This document shows, piece after piece, positions 1-8,081 of a stretch of DNA of 46,222 bases. The DNA comes from Flavobacteriales bacterium (lineage in GTDB: Bacteria; Bacteroidota; Bacteroidia; Flavobacteriales_D; Crocinitomicaceae). The notes below the pieces were generated by a model. The model saw only the letters and a program-made list of their open reading frames with translations, did not search any database and was not told where the DNA came from. Both the position numbers and the translations under genes were made by a program. The number at the start of each line of letters is the position of its first letter. Positions within the stretch are counted from its first letter, which is position 1. The stretch spans positions 1-46,222 of the forward strand of contig CANJNE010000010.1 in NCBI GenBank assembly GCA_947475275.1. Direction: 5' to 3'.

Positions 1-394
1 TTCAATTTTTAATAATTTTTGTTTCATTTGGTTGAGACAAAGTTGTAGGCATTTCAACCGAAAAAAAAGAAATCTGATGTTACAACATACCAATTTGGAA
101 GCTTTCACCTATGAAGCCTAAGTAGTTGTACTTATTTATGATGCGTTTTAATCTATTTAAATCAAAAACACACCAATAAATGATTTATAAAAACATATTG
201 GTCCTCGATACAACTATTAAAAAGCCTTTTGTTCTTTGTGCTTTTACAAGATTTTATCAAGTCAAAAAACTGGACTCAGTTAAGAAAAGTAATACCAATT
301 ATTTTACGCCAATTTTTAATGGTCTAGGGTCTTTGTTGTTCGAGGCAATATTTAAAGCTGGAAGAAAAATAATTAAACACAAATCAAAATTTAC
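1..394. other. Left-edge noncoding stretch, no supported gene
   Basis: This AT-rich stretch lies downstream of the hemD stop. The only ORF on the track (180-407, plus) encodes 75 residues with no recognisable domain or signal peptide, runs into the hemD 3' end, and has no promoter or convincing ribosome binding site that I can see. On the minus strand a frame ends at a stop near base 2 after only about 25 codons. I see no strong terminator hairpin, tRNA or repeat. The next haem gene (hemE often follows hemD in relatives) is not visible here. Confidence 0.6.
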
Positions 395-1042
395 CTATAA
401 AAGGTAGTGAATCACCTCCTCCTCATTTGAGTTTTCTAGTGTAATTGAAGGAATTATTCCTTTGTCCAACATGGCCTTTTTTGTTGTCGATCCCCAAGCA
501 ATTATTACACCTTCCGGTTTTGGATTGCATGATAAAAATGATTCCAAATTAGAAGGACTCGTAAAAACATAAAAATCGCAAACAGTTATCGATTTACAAT
601 CAGACAATGTTTGATAAACTGCTATTTCTTGTAATTGATTGCTTGGTATAACACTACCTATTGTTCTTTTGGATTGTTTCGAGCATGGGATCAATACCTT
701 TCTATCACCCAACCATTTTAAAAATTCGTGACCTACTTCATCAGGATTTCCACTTTTTTTACCTCTAAAACTGATATTAAAACCTTTTTTTACAAGTTTT
801 TTGGATGTTGTGTCGCCAATACACGCAATTTTTATCCCTGAGGGGATAGTAGCCTGTTCAAGAAAAAACGTTGCTGATCTTATACTACTAAAAAAAATTA
901 CGTCATAAACATACTCCGTTTTGAATAGGATTGGTTCAAAATGAATAAGCGATGAAGCTATCAATTCAATGTCGTTTCTTTGACAAAATGATGGTAATTG
1001 ACTTAATTCTTTTAGATCTTTAGAAATAAAGAGTTTTTTCAA
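395..1042 (-). CDS. hemD: Uroporphyrinogen-III synthase
   Basis: The enzyme cyclises hydroxymethylbilane to uroporphyrinogen III, inverting ring D, in the cytoplasm. The protein has 215 residues, slightly short for the family (about 240-250). The family is poorly conserved, so the call rests on scattered motifs: DVIFFSSIRSATFF about 45-60 residues in, VFTSPSN near residue 155 and AWGSTTKKAM near residue 180, which match the usual positions where substrate-contacting serines and threonines lie. Position supports it strongly. The ATG overlaps the end of hemC by 4 bases, and hemA lies just upstream, giving the order hemA-hemC-hemD with likely translational coupling. I saw no frameshift or missing segment. 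Confidence 0.88.
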   Translation of the reverse strand: MKKLFISKDLKELSQLPSFCQRNDIELIASSLIHFEPILFKTEYVYDVIFFSSIRSATFFLEQATIPSGIKIACIGDTTSKKLVKKGFNISFRGKKSGNPDEVGHEFLKWLGDRKVLIPCSKQSKRTIGSVIPSNQLQEIAVYQTLSDCKSITVCDFYVFTSPSNLESFLSCNPKPEGVIIAWGSTTKKAMLDKGIIPSITLENSNEEEVIHYLL

Positions 1043-1935
1043 AATTCATTGGAGTTTTCCGAAGTTAAATCATGAACGATGGTTTCTGCAATATGCTCCA
1101 AATCCTCACTTTCATAGGTGTTAAATATTGCACCTTCTTCCCAAGTTTTAGCAAAAGCAACGTGCACCTTAAAGTCATCATCACAATAAACACCCAATGG
1201 CAATTGACACCCTCCTTTCATCAATTCTAATACCTTGCGTTCAATTTCAATTTTTGATTGAACATCCCGATGGTTGATTTCTTGAAGAAAAGCGTGTAAT
1301 TCTCTGTCATTTTCACGTATTTGTAAGGCTAAAACCCCTTGAGCCGGCGCAGGAACGAATGAAGTAGGGTCGAAACGAATGGTTTTGAATTTATCTAGAT
1401 TAATTTGAAGTCTATCAACTCCAGCTTTGGCAAGCATTATGGCATCAAATTGACCATCTTCAAGTTTTTGAATACGTGTTGGTATATTGCCACGAATATC
1501 CTTGATTTCTATTTCATCGCACAAGGCAACCATTTGCGCCTTTCTCCTTGCTGATGAAGTTCCTACAATAGCACCTTTTTTTAAGTTAAAAACTTGATTG
1601 TTTTCTACTGCATCAGGCCTTATGAGCAACAAGTCAGCAGGGTCCTCACGTTCTGAAACACAAGCAATTTTTAATCCACTAGGCTGACTAGTTTCTAGAT
1701 CTTTATGGGAATGAACAGCTAAGTCTATTTCATTTTTCAACAACGCTTCTTCAATTTCCTTGGTGAAAAATCCCTTACCCTCTATTTTATCAAAGCTTAA
1801 ATTCTGAATAGCATCACCTCTAGTTTTAATAATTGTAATGGTAACAGCAGCACCTAAATTCTCAAGTTGATTTTTGATGTGATGTGCTTGCCATAATGCC
1901 AAATCGCTACCACGTGATCCGATTCGAATTTGCAT
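1039..1935 (-). CDS. hemC: Hydroxymethylbilane synthase (porphobilinogen deaminase)
   Basis: The enzyme polymerises four porphobilinogen molecules into hydroxymethylbilane. The 298 residues match the family length. The N-terminal IRIGSRGSDLALWQ is the classic family start. VHSHKDL (residues 74-80) carries the catalytic aspartate, GTSSARRKAQ (125-134) and DIRGN are substrate-binding arginine motifs, and GGCQLPLG contains Cys243, the attachment point of the dipyrromethane cofactor. It starts with ATG three bases after the hemA stop and overlaps hemD by 4 bases, so the three genes are read as one transcript from upstream of hemA. Confidence 0.97.
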   Translation of the reverse strand: MQIRIGSRGSDLALWQAHHIKNQLENLGAAVTITIIKTRGDAIQNLSFDKIEGKGFFTKEIEEALLKNEIDLAVHSHKDLETSQPSGLKIACVSEREDPADLLLIRPDAVENNQVFNLKKGAIVGTSSARRKAQMVALCDEIEIKDIRGNIPTRIQKLEDGQFDAIMLAKAGVDRLQINLDKFKTIRFDPTSFVPAPAQGVLALQIRENDRELHAFLQEINHRDVQSKIEIERKVLELMKGGCQLPLGVYCDDDFKVHVAFAKTWEEGAIFNTYESEDLEHIAETIVHDLTSENSNEF

Positions 1936-1938
1936 AAT

Positions 1939-3177
1939 TTACTGATTTTTTAGTAATATCTCTTTGGCCATCAACATTGGAACGCTCATGTACTTCTTTT
2001 CCATATAGCCGATAATTTTATCTAAAACTTCTTTAGATTCATCATCTAGTTTTTGAAGGTCATTTTTGAACACTACATTTAATGCTGTTGATTTGATTTC
2101 CTTCACTTTCTCTGGAACAGTCCTCATCACCAATTCTACAGCTCTAATTTTTTCAATTTGTTCAAAATCGTATAGCGCCTCTGATAAAATTTCTTCAACA
2201 TGCTGAATTTCTTGTGACCTGCTTTTAAGGTTTTCATTTGAAACTTTCTGCAGTAAGTCAACTGAAATATGAGTAACAGTGTGCTTATCAAGAATTTCCG
2301 GGTGTAAATCTTGAGGTATAGCAATATCAATTACTACTTTTCTTGAGGATTCTCCTAACAAAAGCTGCTCGTAAATCTCTGGTGTAATAATGTGCGTGTC
2401 TGCCCCTGTGCAAGCAATTATAATATCAAAGCCTTCGTTGAATTCCAAAATGGTATTTAGAGGAAATGCCCTTCCATTAAGGTCTGCCGCTAATTGTTCA
2501 GCTTTAGAAAGGGTTCTGTTGAAGACGGTGAAATTTTTAAAACCATGTTTCTTCAGAAAGCGACCCATATTTGTGTTGGTAACTCCAGCACCGATTATCA
2601 AAATCCTCGCGTCCAATGAAATATTCAGATCCCTTAATTTATGATATGCTAAAGCAACAACTGAGACTGGCTTGGTTGCAATACTGGTTTCAGTGTAAAC
2701 GCGTTTAGCCGTTTCAATGGTATGACGAACAACCAAGCGAATATAATCTCCAGTTAACCCATTTTTTTTAGAATTTTCATAGGCAGATCTTACTTGAGTA
2801 ATGATCTCTCGCTCTCCAACTACCATGGAATCAATTGAAGAAGCTACTGCAAGAATATGTGAAACAGCAATTTGGTCTTTATAAATCTCAGCTTGTCCTG
2901 CAAACATAGAAACTTGATCCTCATTCATATTTGGATAAAGTAATTTACAGAAATCTGCTAAGAAAGATGCGTTAACCTCATCGGAGCAAACCAATGAAAA
3001 TTCAACCCTATTGCAGGTTGATAAAAACATTAATTCATCGATTTCCAAATGATTTTTGACTTTTGACAGACGTTCTTTTTGATCAGCTACATTAATATGT
3101 AACATGCCAATGTCTGCAACAGACATGTTTCTGTGTGTAAATGCAACAATATAAAACGACCTATCCCTAATCATCAC
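1939..3177 (-). CDS. hemA: Glutamyl-tRNA reductase
   Basis: The enzyme reduces glutamyl-tRNA(Glu) to glutamate-1-semialdehyde with NADPH, the first committed step of the C5 route to haem. The 412 residues match the family. STCNRVEF holds the catalytic cysteine (Cys55), MVVGEREIITQVR is the conserved catalytic-domain motif near residues 118-130, and ILIIGAGVTNTNMGRF is the NADPH-binding Rossmann loop near residue 190, followed by a helical dimerisation domain. It is first in the hemA-hemC-hemD unit and divergent from rsmI across 183 bases. Two ATGs in tandem (MM) could each serve as start. HemA is the usual control point of the pathway, but no regulatory site can be assigned here. Confidence 0.96.
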   Translation of the reverse strand: MMIRDRSFYIVAFTHRNMSVADIGMLHINVADQKERLSKVKNHLEIDELMFLSTCNRVEFSLVCSDEVNASFLADFCKLLYPNMNEDQVSMFAGQAEIYKDQIAVSHILAVASSIDSMVVGEREIITQVRSAYENSKKNGLTGDYIRLVVRHTIETAKRVYTETSIATKPVSVVALAYHKLRDLNISLDARILIIGAGVTNTNMGRFLKKHGFKNFTVFNRTLSKAEQLAADLNGRAFPLNTILEFNEGFDIIIACTGADTHIITPEIYEQLLLGESSRKVVIDIAIPQDLHPEILDKHTVTHISVDLLQKVSNENLKSRSQEIQHVEEILSEALYDFEQIEKIRAVELVMRTVPEKVKEIKSTALNVVFKNDLQKLDDESKEVLDKIIGYMEKKYMSVPMLMAKEILLKNQ

Positions 3178-3298
3178 TTATGCAAAATTGGGACTTAGAA
3201 CTTTGTGTTGTGTCATAGAAATGTCAAAAAACATTATTTAGACCCGATTTAAATTAAATAATTAGCAAAATGAGCACAATAAGTTTTGAAACCATCAC

Positions 3299-3331
3299 TT
3301 TTGGTTATTTTAGTCATCGATTTTAGCTTTC
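3299..3331 (+). promoter_or_regulatory. Candidate promoter for rsmI (Bacteroidota type)
   Basis: TTTTGG around 3299-3304 and TAGCTTTC at 3324-3331 lie about 20 bases apart. They match the Bacteroidota -33 TTTG/TTG and -7 TAnnTTTG elements with one mismatch in the -7 box. Transcription would start near 3337, about 24 bases before the rsmI ATG. Confidence 0.4.
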
Positions 3332-3360
3332 AAACAAGTTTGTTATTCAATTGATAATTT

Positions 3361-4035
3361 ATGGGGAAACTTTGTTTTGTGCCAACACCTATTGGAAATT
3401 TGGAGGACATTACCATTAGGTCGCTCAACGTACTCAAAGCGTGTGATTTGATTTTAGCTGAGGATACACGAGTAACAAAGCGTTTATTAACCCATTTCGA
3501 AATTTCCAAACCTATTCTTGCTTTTCATGCGCACAACGAACACAAAAGTTTAGAAACCGCTATTCAAAAAATTCAAAACAACGCATTAACAGTTTTGGTT
3601 TCAGATGCAGGAACGCCTGGAATTTCAGATCCCGGTTTTCTGTTAGCAAGAGCATGTGTTGCTCAAGGAATTGATTTGGAATGTTTGCCGGGGCCAACAG
3701 CATTTGTTCCAGCTCTTGTTGTAAGTGGTTTTCCAATAGATAAATTTGTTTTTGAAGGCTTTTTACCACATAAAAAAGGTAGACAAACAAGACTAAAACT
3801 TTTGGCTCAAGAAGAAAGAACTATAATTCTTTACGAATCACCTCATCGTTTATTGAAATGTTTGGAACAGATTCAAGAATTTTTTGGTTCTGAACGAAAG
3901 GTCTGTGTTTCTCGAGAAATTAGTAAATTTTTTGAAGAGCATCAAAGAGGCACAGCAGCAACATTGCATGCGCATTTTACTCAAAAAGCTCCAAAAGGTG
4001 AAATCGTCATTATTATAGAAGGGTTAACACAATAA
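3361..4035 (+). CDS. rsmI: 16S rRNA (cytidine-1402-2'-O)-methyltransferase
   Basis: RsmI 2'-O-methylates C1402 in the decoding centre of 16S rRNA using S-adenosylmethionine. The 224 residues form the tetrapyrrole-methylase fold. The N-terminal VPTPIGNLEDIT, ILAEDTRVTKRLL near residue 32, VSDAGTPGISDPG near residue 80 and ILYESPHRL near residue 157 are signature motifs of the family. The protein ends soon after the methylase domain, as in other Bacteroidota, and lacks the longer C-terminal extension of E. coli RsmI. The next gene begins one base after its stop, so the two are probably co-transcribed. Confidence 0.96.
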   Translation: MGKLCFVPTPIGNLEDITIRSLNVLKACDLILAEDTRVTKRLLTHFEISKPILAFHAHNEHKSLETAIQKIQNNALTVLVSDAGTPGISDPGFLLARACVAQGIDLECLPGPTAFVPALVVSGFPIDKFVFEGFLPHKKGRQTRLKLLAQEERTIILYESPHRLLKCLEQIQEFFGSERKVCVSREISKFFEEHQRGTAATLHAHFTQKAPKGEIVIIIEGLTQ

Positions 4036-4036
4036 A

Positions 4037-5065
4037 ATGAAATCACACGCTTTCTTCTTGACCAAATTTGGCAACCCTGAAGTTGCCTTTGAATTACGTG
4101 AGTTTGATTTACCAGCGCTTGGTAATTATCAAATTTTAATTGAGGTAGAGGCTTTCGGTCTAAATTTCGCAGACGTTATGGCCCGCAAAGGTTTATATCG
4201 TGAAGCACCACCACTACCCTGTGTTCTTGGTTATGAAGTAGTTGGGCGCGTTAAACAAATAGGTTCACAAGTAGATCAAGGTTTATTAAACAAACGTGTT
4301 CTCAGTTTTTGTCGATTTGGAGGTTATGCTAAACATGTTATCGTAGAAAATAATGCTTGTGTCGAAATAGGTGAAATTTCAGCCCATGATGCTCTTCCTT
4401 TAGGCACTCAAGGAAGCACTGCATATTACATGGTCGAATATTTATTCAAAATTAGAAAGGGTGAAAAAGCCCTCGTGCATGCAGCTGCTGGCGGCGTAGG
4501 AAACATAATTATTCAACTATTAAAACGCAAAGAAGTATATACTTTTGCGAAAATAGGTGATGATTCTAAGGAAAATGCGGTTTTAAATTTGGGAGCAAAT
4601 GAAGTTATAAATTACAATACAGAAGATTATGCTTCCGCAATCCAAAAGAAATTAAATGGCCTTAAATTGGACATGAGTTTTAACCCAGCTGCTGGTAGTA
4701 CTTATAAAAAAGATTTATCATTAATTGGTTCAGGCGGTAAATTGGTTTTATTTGGTGCTTCAGAATTGGCAAAAGGGAAGTGGGGATTTTTTTCAAAATT
4801 AAATTTTGTAAAGAAAATGGGATTTGCCCCACCGATTGCATTAATGATGCAATCCAAAGGAGTTTTTGGAGTAAACATGTTAAGAATTGCCGAATCCCAC
4901 CCAGAAATTTTTAAGGAAGCAATGACCGAACTCGTTAATTTATATAAAACCGGGGAGTTAAAAATTCTAGCGGGAAAGCAATTTCCACATACAGCCTTGA
5001 ATGAAGCACACAACTGTTTAGAATCGGGAAAATCAATAGGAAAAATCAGTGTTTTTTGGGATTGA
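4037..5065 (+). CDS. Zinc-independent alcohol dehydrogenase-like (quinone oxidoreductase/VAT1-like) protein
   Basis: This 342-residue medium-chain dehydrogenase/reductase has an N-terminal GroES-like domain (NFADVMARKGLY, LGYEVVGRV) and a C-terminal Rossmann domain with the NADP-binding loop AAAGGVGNIIIQLLK near residue 150. The cysteine-rich structural zinc loop of classical alcohol dehydrogenases is absent, which places it with the quinone oxidoreductase/VAT1-like branch. These enzymes typically reduce quinones or enones with NADPH; the substrate cannot be read from sequence. The ATG lies one base after the rsmI stop (TAA-A-ATG), so it is probably translated from the rsmI transcript, although the functions seem unrelated. 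Confidence 0.85.
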   Translation: MKSHAFFLTKFGNPEVAFELREFDLPALGNYQILIEVEAFGLNFADVMARKGLYREAPPLPCVLGYEVVGRVKQIGSQVDQGLLNKRVLSFCRFGGYAKHVIVENNACVEIGEISAHDALPLGTQGSTAYYMVEYLFKIRKGEKALVHAAAGGVGNIIIQLLKRKEVYTFAKIGDDSKENAVLNLGANEVINYNTEDYASAIQKKLNGLKLDMSFNPAAGSTYKKDLSLIGSGGKLVLFGASELAKGKWGFFSKLNFVKKMGFAPPIALMMQSKGVFGVNMLRIAESHPEIFKEAMTELVNLYKTGELKILAGKQFPHTALNEAHNCLESGKSIGKISVFWD

Positions 5066-5129
5066 ATAAATTGTTAAAAAACTTTCGCTGTCATTCAGCA
5101 ATTTCCTAAACCACTCGAATAATTTCAAT

Positions 5130-5137
5130 TAACTTTG
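5130..5137 (+). promoter_or_regulatory. Candidate -7 promoter box for the aldehyde dehydrogenase gene
   Basis: TAACTTTG is an exact match to the Bacteroidota -7 consensus TAnnTTTG. It lies 22 bases before the ATG, giving a leader of about 15-17 bases. No good -33 TTG is seen at the usual distance, so support is partial. Confidence 0.45.
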
Positions 5138-5159
5138 TGTCAATTTAATACATAATAAT

Positions 5160-6707
5160 ATGTCAACAGATTTAGGAATACATTCTATATTAAAGCAATT
5201 GGGAATTGAGGAGGTGAATAATGGCGCTTCAACCGGAGGTAAATGGTTTAAAACCAGAGGATCAAAAATTGATTCTGTTTCTCCAGTTGATGGCAAAATA
5301 ATCGCTTCTGTTAACGCTGCCACAGAGGCTGATTATGAAGCTGTAATTCTTAAAGCTCAAGAAGCATTCAAGGAATGGCGTATGATTCCTGCTCCTAAGA
5401 GAGGTGAAGTAATTCGTCAGTTGGCAGAAAGAATAAGATATTATAAAGAGCCACTTGGAAGATTGGTTTCATACGAAATGGGGAAATCCTTACAGGAAGG
5501 ATTAGGCGAAGTACAAGAGATGATAGATATATGTGATTTTGCAGTTGGTCTTTCCAGACAATTATATGGACTGACTATGCATTCGGAACGCCCCGGACAT
5601 CGCATGTACGAGCAATACCACCCGCTTGGAATTGTAGGTATCATATCTGCTTTTAATTTCCCAGTGGCTGTTTGGAATTGGAACACAGCTTTGGCTTGGG
5701 TTTGCGGAGATGTTTGTGTTTGGAAACCTTCAGAAAAGACTCCAATTACAGCAATAGCGTGTCAGCAAATTACAAAAGAAGTATTTGATGCAAATGGTGT
5801 TCCTGAAGGTGTTTCGGGATTGGTAATAGGTGGGCCTGAAATTGGTAAATTAATGGCTGACGACACACGAGTTCCTCTAGTTTCTGCAACTGGTTCAACC
5901 CGAATGGGTAAATCAGTAGGCGCGGCAGTAGGTGCTCGATTAGGACGATCTCTTTTAGAGTTAGGGGGGAATAATGCTATTATTATTACTCCAAGCGCTG
6001 ATTTAAAAATGGTTGTACCGGGAGCTGTATTTGGTGCTGTTGGTACGGCTGGGCAGCGTTGCACCTCTACAAGAAGATTAATTATTCATGATTCGATTTA
6101 TGAAAAGGTGAAAGATGCTTTGGTAAAAGCATATGGCCAATTGAAAATTGGAAATCCTTTAGACCAAAATAATCACGTTGGACCACTGATTGATAAAGAT
6201 GCTGTTAACAATTACCTTAATGCTATTGAAAGTGCTCAAAAAGAAGGTGGAAAATGTCTTGTTGACGGTGGGGTTTTGAGCGGAGAAAGTTATGAATCAG
6301 GTTGTTATGTAAAGCCTTGTATCATTGAAGCTGAAAACCATTTCGCTATTGTACAACATGAAACATTTGCTCCTATTCTTTATCTTTTGAAATATTCAGG
6401 AGGAATTGAAGAAGCTATTAGCATTCAAAACAATGTTCCTCAAGGACTTTCATCTGCTGTAATGACGAATAATCTCAAAGAGGCAGAAGCTTTCTTATCA
6501 CAGGCAGGATCAGATTGCGGAATTGCAAATGTGAATATTGGAACATCTGGTGCTGAAATTGGTGGTGCTTTCGGTGGAGAAAAAGAAACAGGTGGCGGAA
6601 GAGAATCTGGCTCTGATTCTTGGAAAATCTACATGAGACGTCAAACCAACACTATTAATTATTCAGATAGTTTACCGTTAGCACAAGGCATTAAATTTGA
6701 ATTGTAA
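5160..6707 (+). CDS. ALDH7-family aldehyde dehydrogenase (probable alpha-aminoadipic semialdehyde dehydrogenase)
   Basis: This NAD-dependent enzyme probably oxidises L-alpha-aminoadipate semialdehyde (in equilibrium with piperideine-6-carboxylate) to aminoadipate in lysine breakdown, the role of antiquitin/AmaB relatives. The 515 residues match ALDH7. Family features are YHPLGIVGIISAFNFPVAVW (cofactor site near residue 155), VCVWKPSEKTP, LELGGNNAI (general-base glutamate near residue 267) and GTAGQRCTS with the catalytic cysteine at about residue 301. It stands alone with its own promoter-like box and converges on the epimerase gene, with only 7 bases between the stops. No other lysine catabolism gene is nearby, so the substrate is inferred from the family. 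Confidence 0.9.
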   Translation: MSTDLGIHSILKQLGIEEVNNGASTGGKWFKTRGSKIDSVSPVDGKIIASVNAATEADYEAVILKAQEAFKEWRMIPAPKRGEVIRQLAERIRYYKEPLGRLVSYEMGKSLQEGLGEVQEMIDICDFAVGLSRQLYGLTMHSERPGHRMYEQYHPLGIVGIISAFNFPVAVWNWNTALAWVCGDVCVWKPSEKTPITAIACQQITKEVFDANGVPEGVSGLVIGGPEIGKLMADDTRVPLVSATGSTRMGKSVGAAVGARLGRSLLELGGNNAIIITPSADLKMVVPGAVFGAVGTAGQRCTSTRRLIIHDSIYEKVKDALVKAYGQLKIGNPLDQNNHVGPLIDKDAVNNYLNAIESAQKEGGKCLVDGGVLSGESYESGCYVKPCIIEAENHFAIVQHETFAPILYLLKYSGGIEEAISIQNNVPQGLSSAVMTNNLKEAEAFLSQAGSDCGIANVNIGTSGAEIGGAFGGEKETGGGRESGSDSWKIYMRRQTNTINYSDSLPLAQGIKFEL

Positions 6708-6714
6708 TACGCTA

Positions 6715-7599
6715 TTATTGAAGCGTTTCTTCTAATGCTTCATCAAGATTCGGGTGCTGAAAATGAAAGCCGGTTTTGATAATTTTTTCATTGCTGGCTT
6801 TTACACCATTCAACAGAATAATGGACATTTCTCCGTACATCATTCTCATCACAAATGCTGGAACTTTTGGAAACCAAAATGGCTTGTGCAACACCTTGGC
6901 AATGCTCTCCATAAATTCTTTATTTGAGGATGCAGCAGCCAAAGCATTATAAGGTCCTTCCAATTGATGCTCAATAATATGAAGGTAGATTTTTACCAAA
7001 TCTTCCGCATGAATCCAAGGCATCATTTGATCTCCTGAACCTAGAGCAGATCCAATGCCTTTCTTAACAATTGGAACCATTTTCTGCAATGCCCCACCAT
7101 TTCCATCTAATACCACAGCTGTTCTTACAGTTGCAACCTTTACGTCTGGCTGGAATTGTTCAGCACTCAATTCCCAACCCTTAACAAGTTGAGAAACGAA
7201 ATCTCCACCATAAGGATCATCCTCAATATATGTTTTGGAAGGGTCTTTAAAGCCATAAGCATTAATACCAGATGCACAAATAAATTGTTCAAGTTTTGGC
7301 ATTTTCTCGCGTATACTGTAAAGGAAAACATTAGTGCCAACTCGTGATTGCTGCAAGTAAAGTTTACGGTTGTGCGTCCATTTTTCATCTGCAATTCCTG
7401 CTCCGCTTAAATTTATAAAAACCGAAGCATCAGCTATTGCGCTTTCATCTATTACTCCTTCACGTGGATCCCAACGATATTCGCCCTGAAGTAGTGGCTT
7501 TCTTGATAAGACATTTACTTTGTATCCTGAGTTTCTAAGTAAATTGACCAATCGTTTACCTATTAAACCTGTTCCACCTGCAACTACTATAGTTTTCAT
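6715..7599 (-). CDS. TIGR01777-family NAD(P)-dependent epimerase-like protein
   Basis: This extended-SDR protein of 294 residues has the N-terminal nucleotide-binding motif VAGGTGLIGKRLV, the family motif INLSGAGIADEKWT near residue 83, and a C-terminal DUF1731-like segment (VPAFVMRMMYGEMS to the end). Homologues such as E. coli YfcH are often mislabelled 'cell division inhibitor SulA'. I see no evidence for that role, and no substrate is known to me. It lies 38 bases downstream of the GNAT gene on the same strand, with no promoter box in the gap, so it may be the last gene of the maeB-ruvA-sprA transcript. Confidence 0.88.
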   Translation of the reverse strand: MKTIVVAGGTGLIGKRLVNLLRNSGYKVNVLSRKPLLQGEYRWDPREGVIDESAIADASVFINLSGAGIADEKWTHNRKLYLQQSRVGTNVFLYSIREKMPKLEQFICASGINAYGFKDPSKTYIEDDPYGGDFVSQLVKGWELSAEQFQPDVKVATVRTAVVLDGNGGALQKMVPIVKKGIGSALGSGDQMMPWIHAEDLVKIYLHIIEHQLEGPYNALAAASSNKEFMESIAKVLHKPFWFPKVPAFVMRMMYGEMSIILLNGVKASNEKIIKTGFHFQHPNLDEALEETLQ

Positions 7600-7637
7600 A
7601 AAGCTTTATTAATGCAACAAATAGATTTTGGGAAGGT

Positions 7638-8081
7638 TCAAAAAAACAAACGGCCATTGACCCATTCAGGATCTAGCGTTGCCATTTTCTTCTTGTAGAA
7701 TGAGATTGCGGGTTCATTCCATTCTAACACCTGCCAATCCATACGTTTAACCTTTCTATCCTTTGCTATTTCAACAACACAATCAAAAAGTTGAGAACCA
7801 ATACCCTTCATTCGATATTCTGGTTGAATGTAAAAATCCTCCAAATACAGACATTTCCCTTTCCATGTTGAATAGTTGGTAAAATACAGTGCAAAACCTA
7901 CTATGAGCTGATCTAAGGTTTCTACTACCAAAGCATCACAAATATTTTCTTCAAATAAATGTAAAGCCAAATCTTCTGAAGTGTTAACTACTTCAAGTGG
8001 AGCCTTTTCATATTCAGCGAGTTCGTGAATAAGAGACATAATAGCAAGCTCATCGCCTTTTATGGCTTCTCGTATAACCAT
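7638..8081 (-). CDS. GNAT-family N-acetyltransferase (SSAT/diamine acetyltransferase-like)
   Basis: This 147-residue acetyl-CoA-dependent N-acetyltransferase has the acetyl-CoA loop YRMKGIGSQLF (residues 89-99). The segment FALYFTNYSTWKGKCLYLEDFY (63-84) closely resembles the spermidine/spermine N1-acetyltransferase and thialysine acetyltransferase branch, so a polyamine or amino-acid amine substrate is likely but not proven. Its ATG overlaps the sprA stop by one base (TAATG), a strong sign of translational coupling to the secretion gene upstream. There is no obvious functional link with secretion. Confidence 0.9.
   Translation of the reverse strand: MVIREAIKGDELAIMSLIHELAEYEKAPLEVVNTSEDLALHLFEENICDALVVETLDQLIVGFALYFTNYSTWKGKCLYLEDFYIQPEYRMKGIGSQLFDCVVEIAKDRKVKRMDWQVLEWNEPAISFYKKKMATLDPEWVNGRLFF

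Noticed and set aside
180-407. 75-residue plus-strand ORF at the left edge
   Set aside because: No known domain, signal or promoter; it overlaps the hemD 3' end and its amino acid composition is that of random AT-rich DNA.
6709-6726. Hairpin ACGCT/AGCGT between the convergent aldehyde dehydrogenase and epimerase genes
   Set aside because: The stem is only five pairs with a loop of eight and no real T tract, so it is not a credible terminator.
7466-7481. Possible third parS site containing CACGTG
   Set aside because: Only about 11 of 16 bases match and the flanks do not form the palindrome. Other CACGTG hexamers (near 1911 and 42957) are also poor matches.
6715-7599. Annotation of the epimerase gene as a cell division inhibitor (SulA)
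   Set aside because: The protein is an NAD-binding extended SDR. The name comes from old database labels and no sequence feature links it to the SOS inhibitor.
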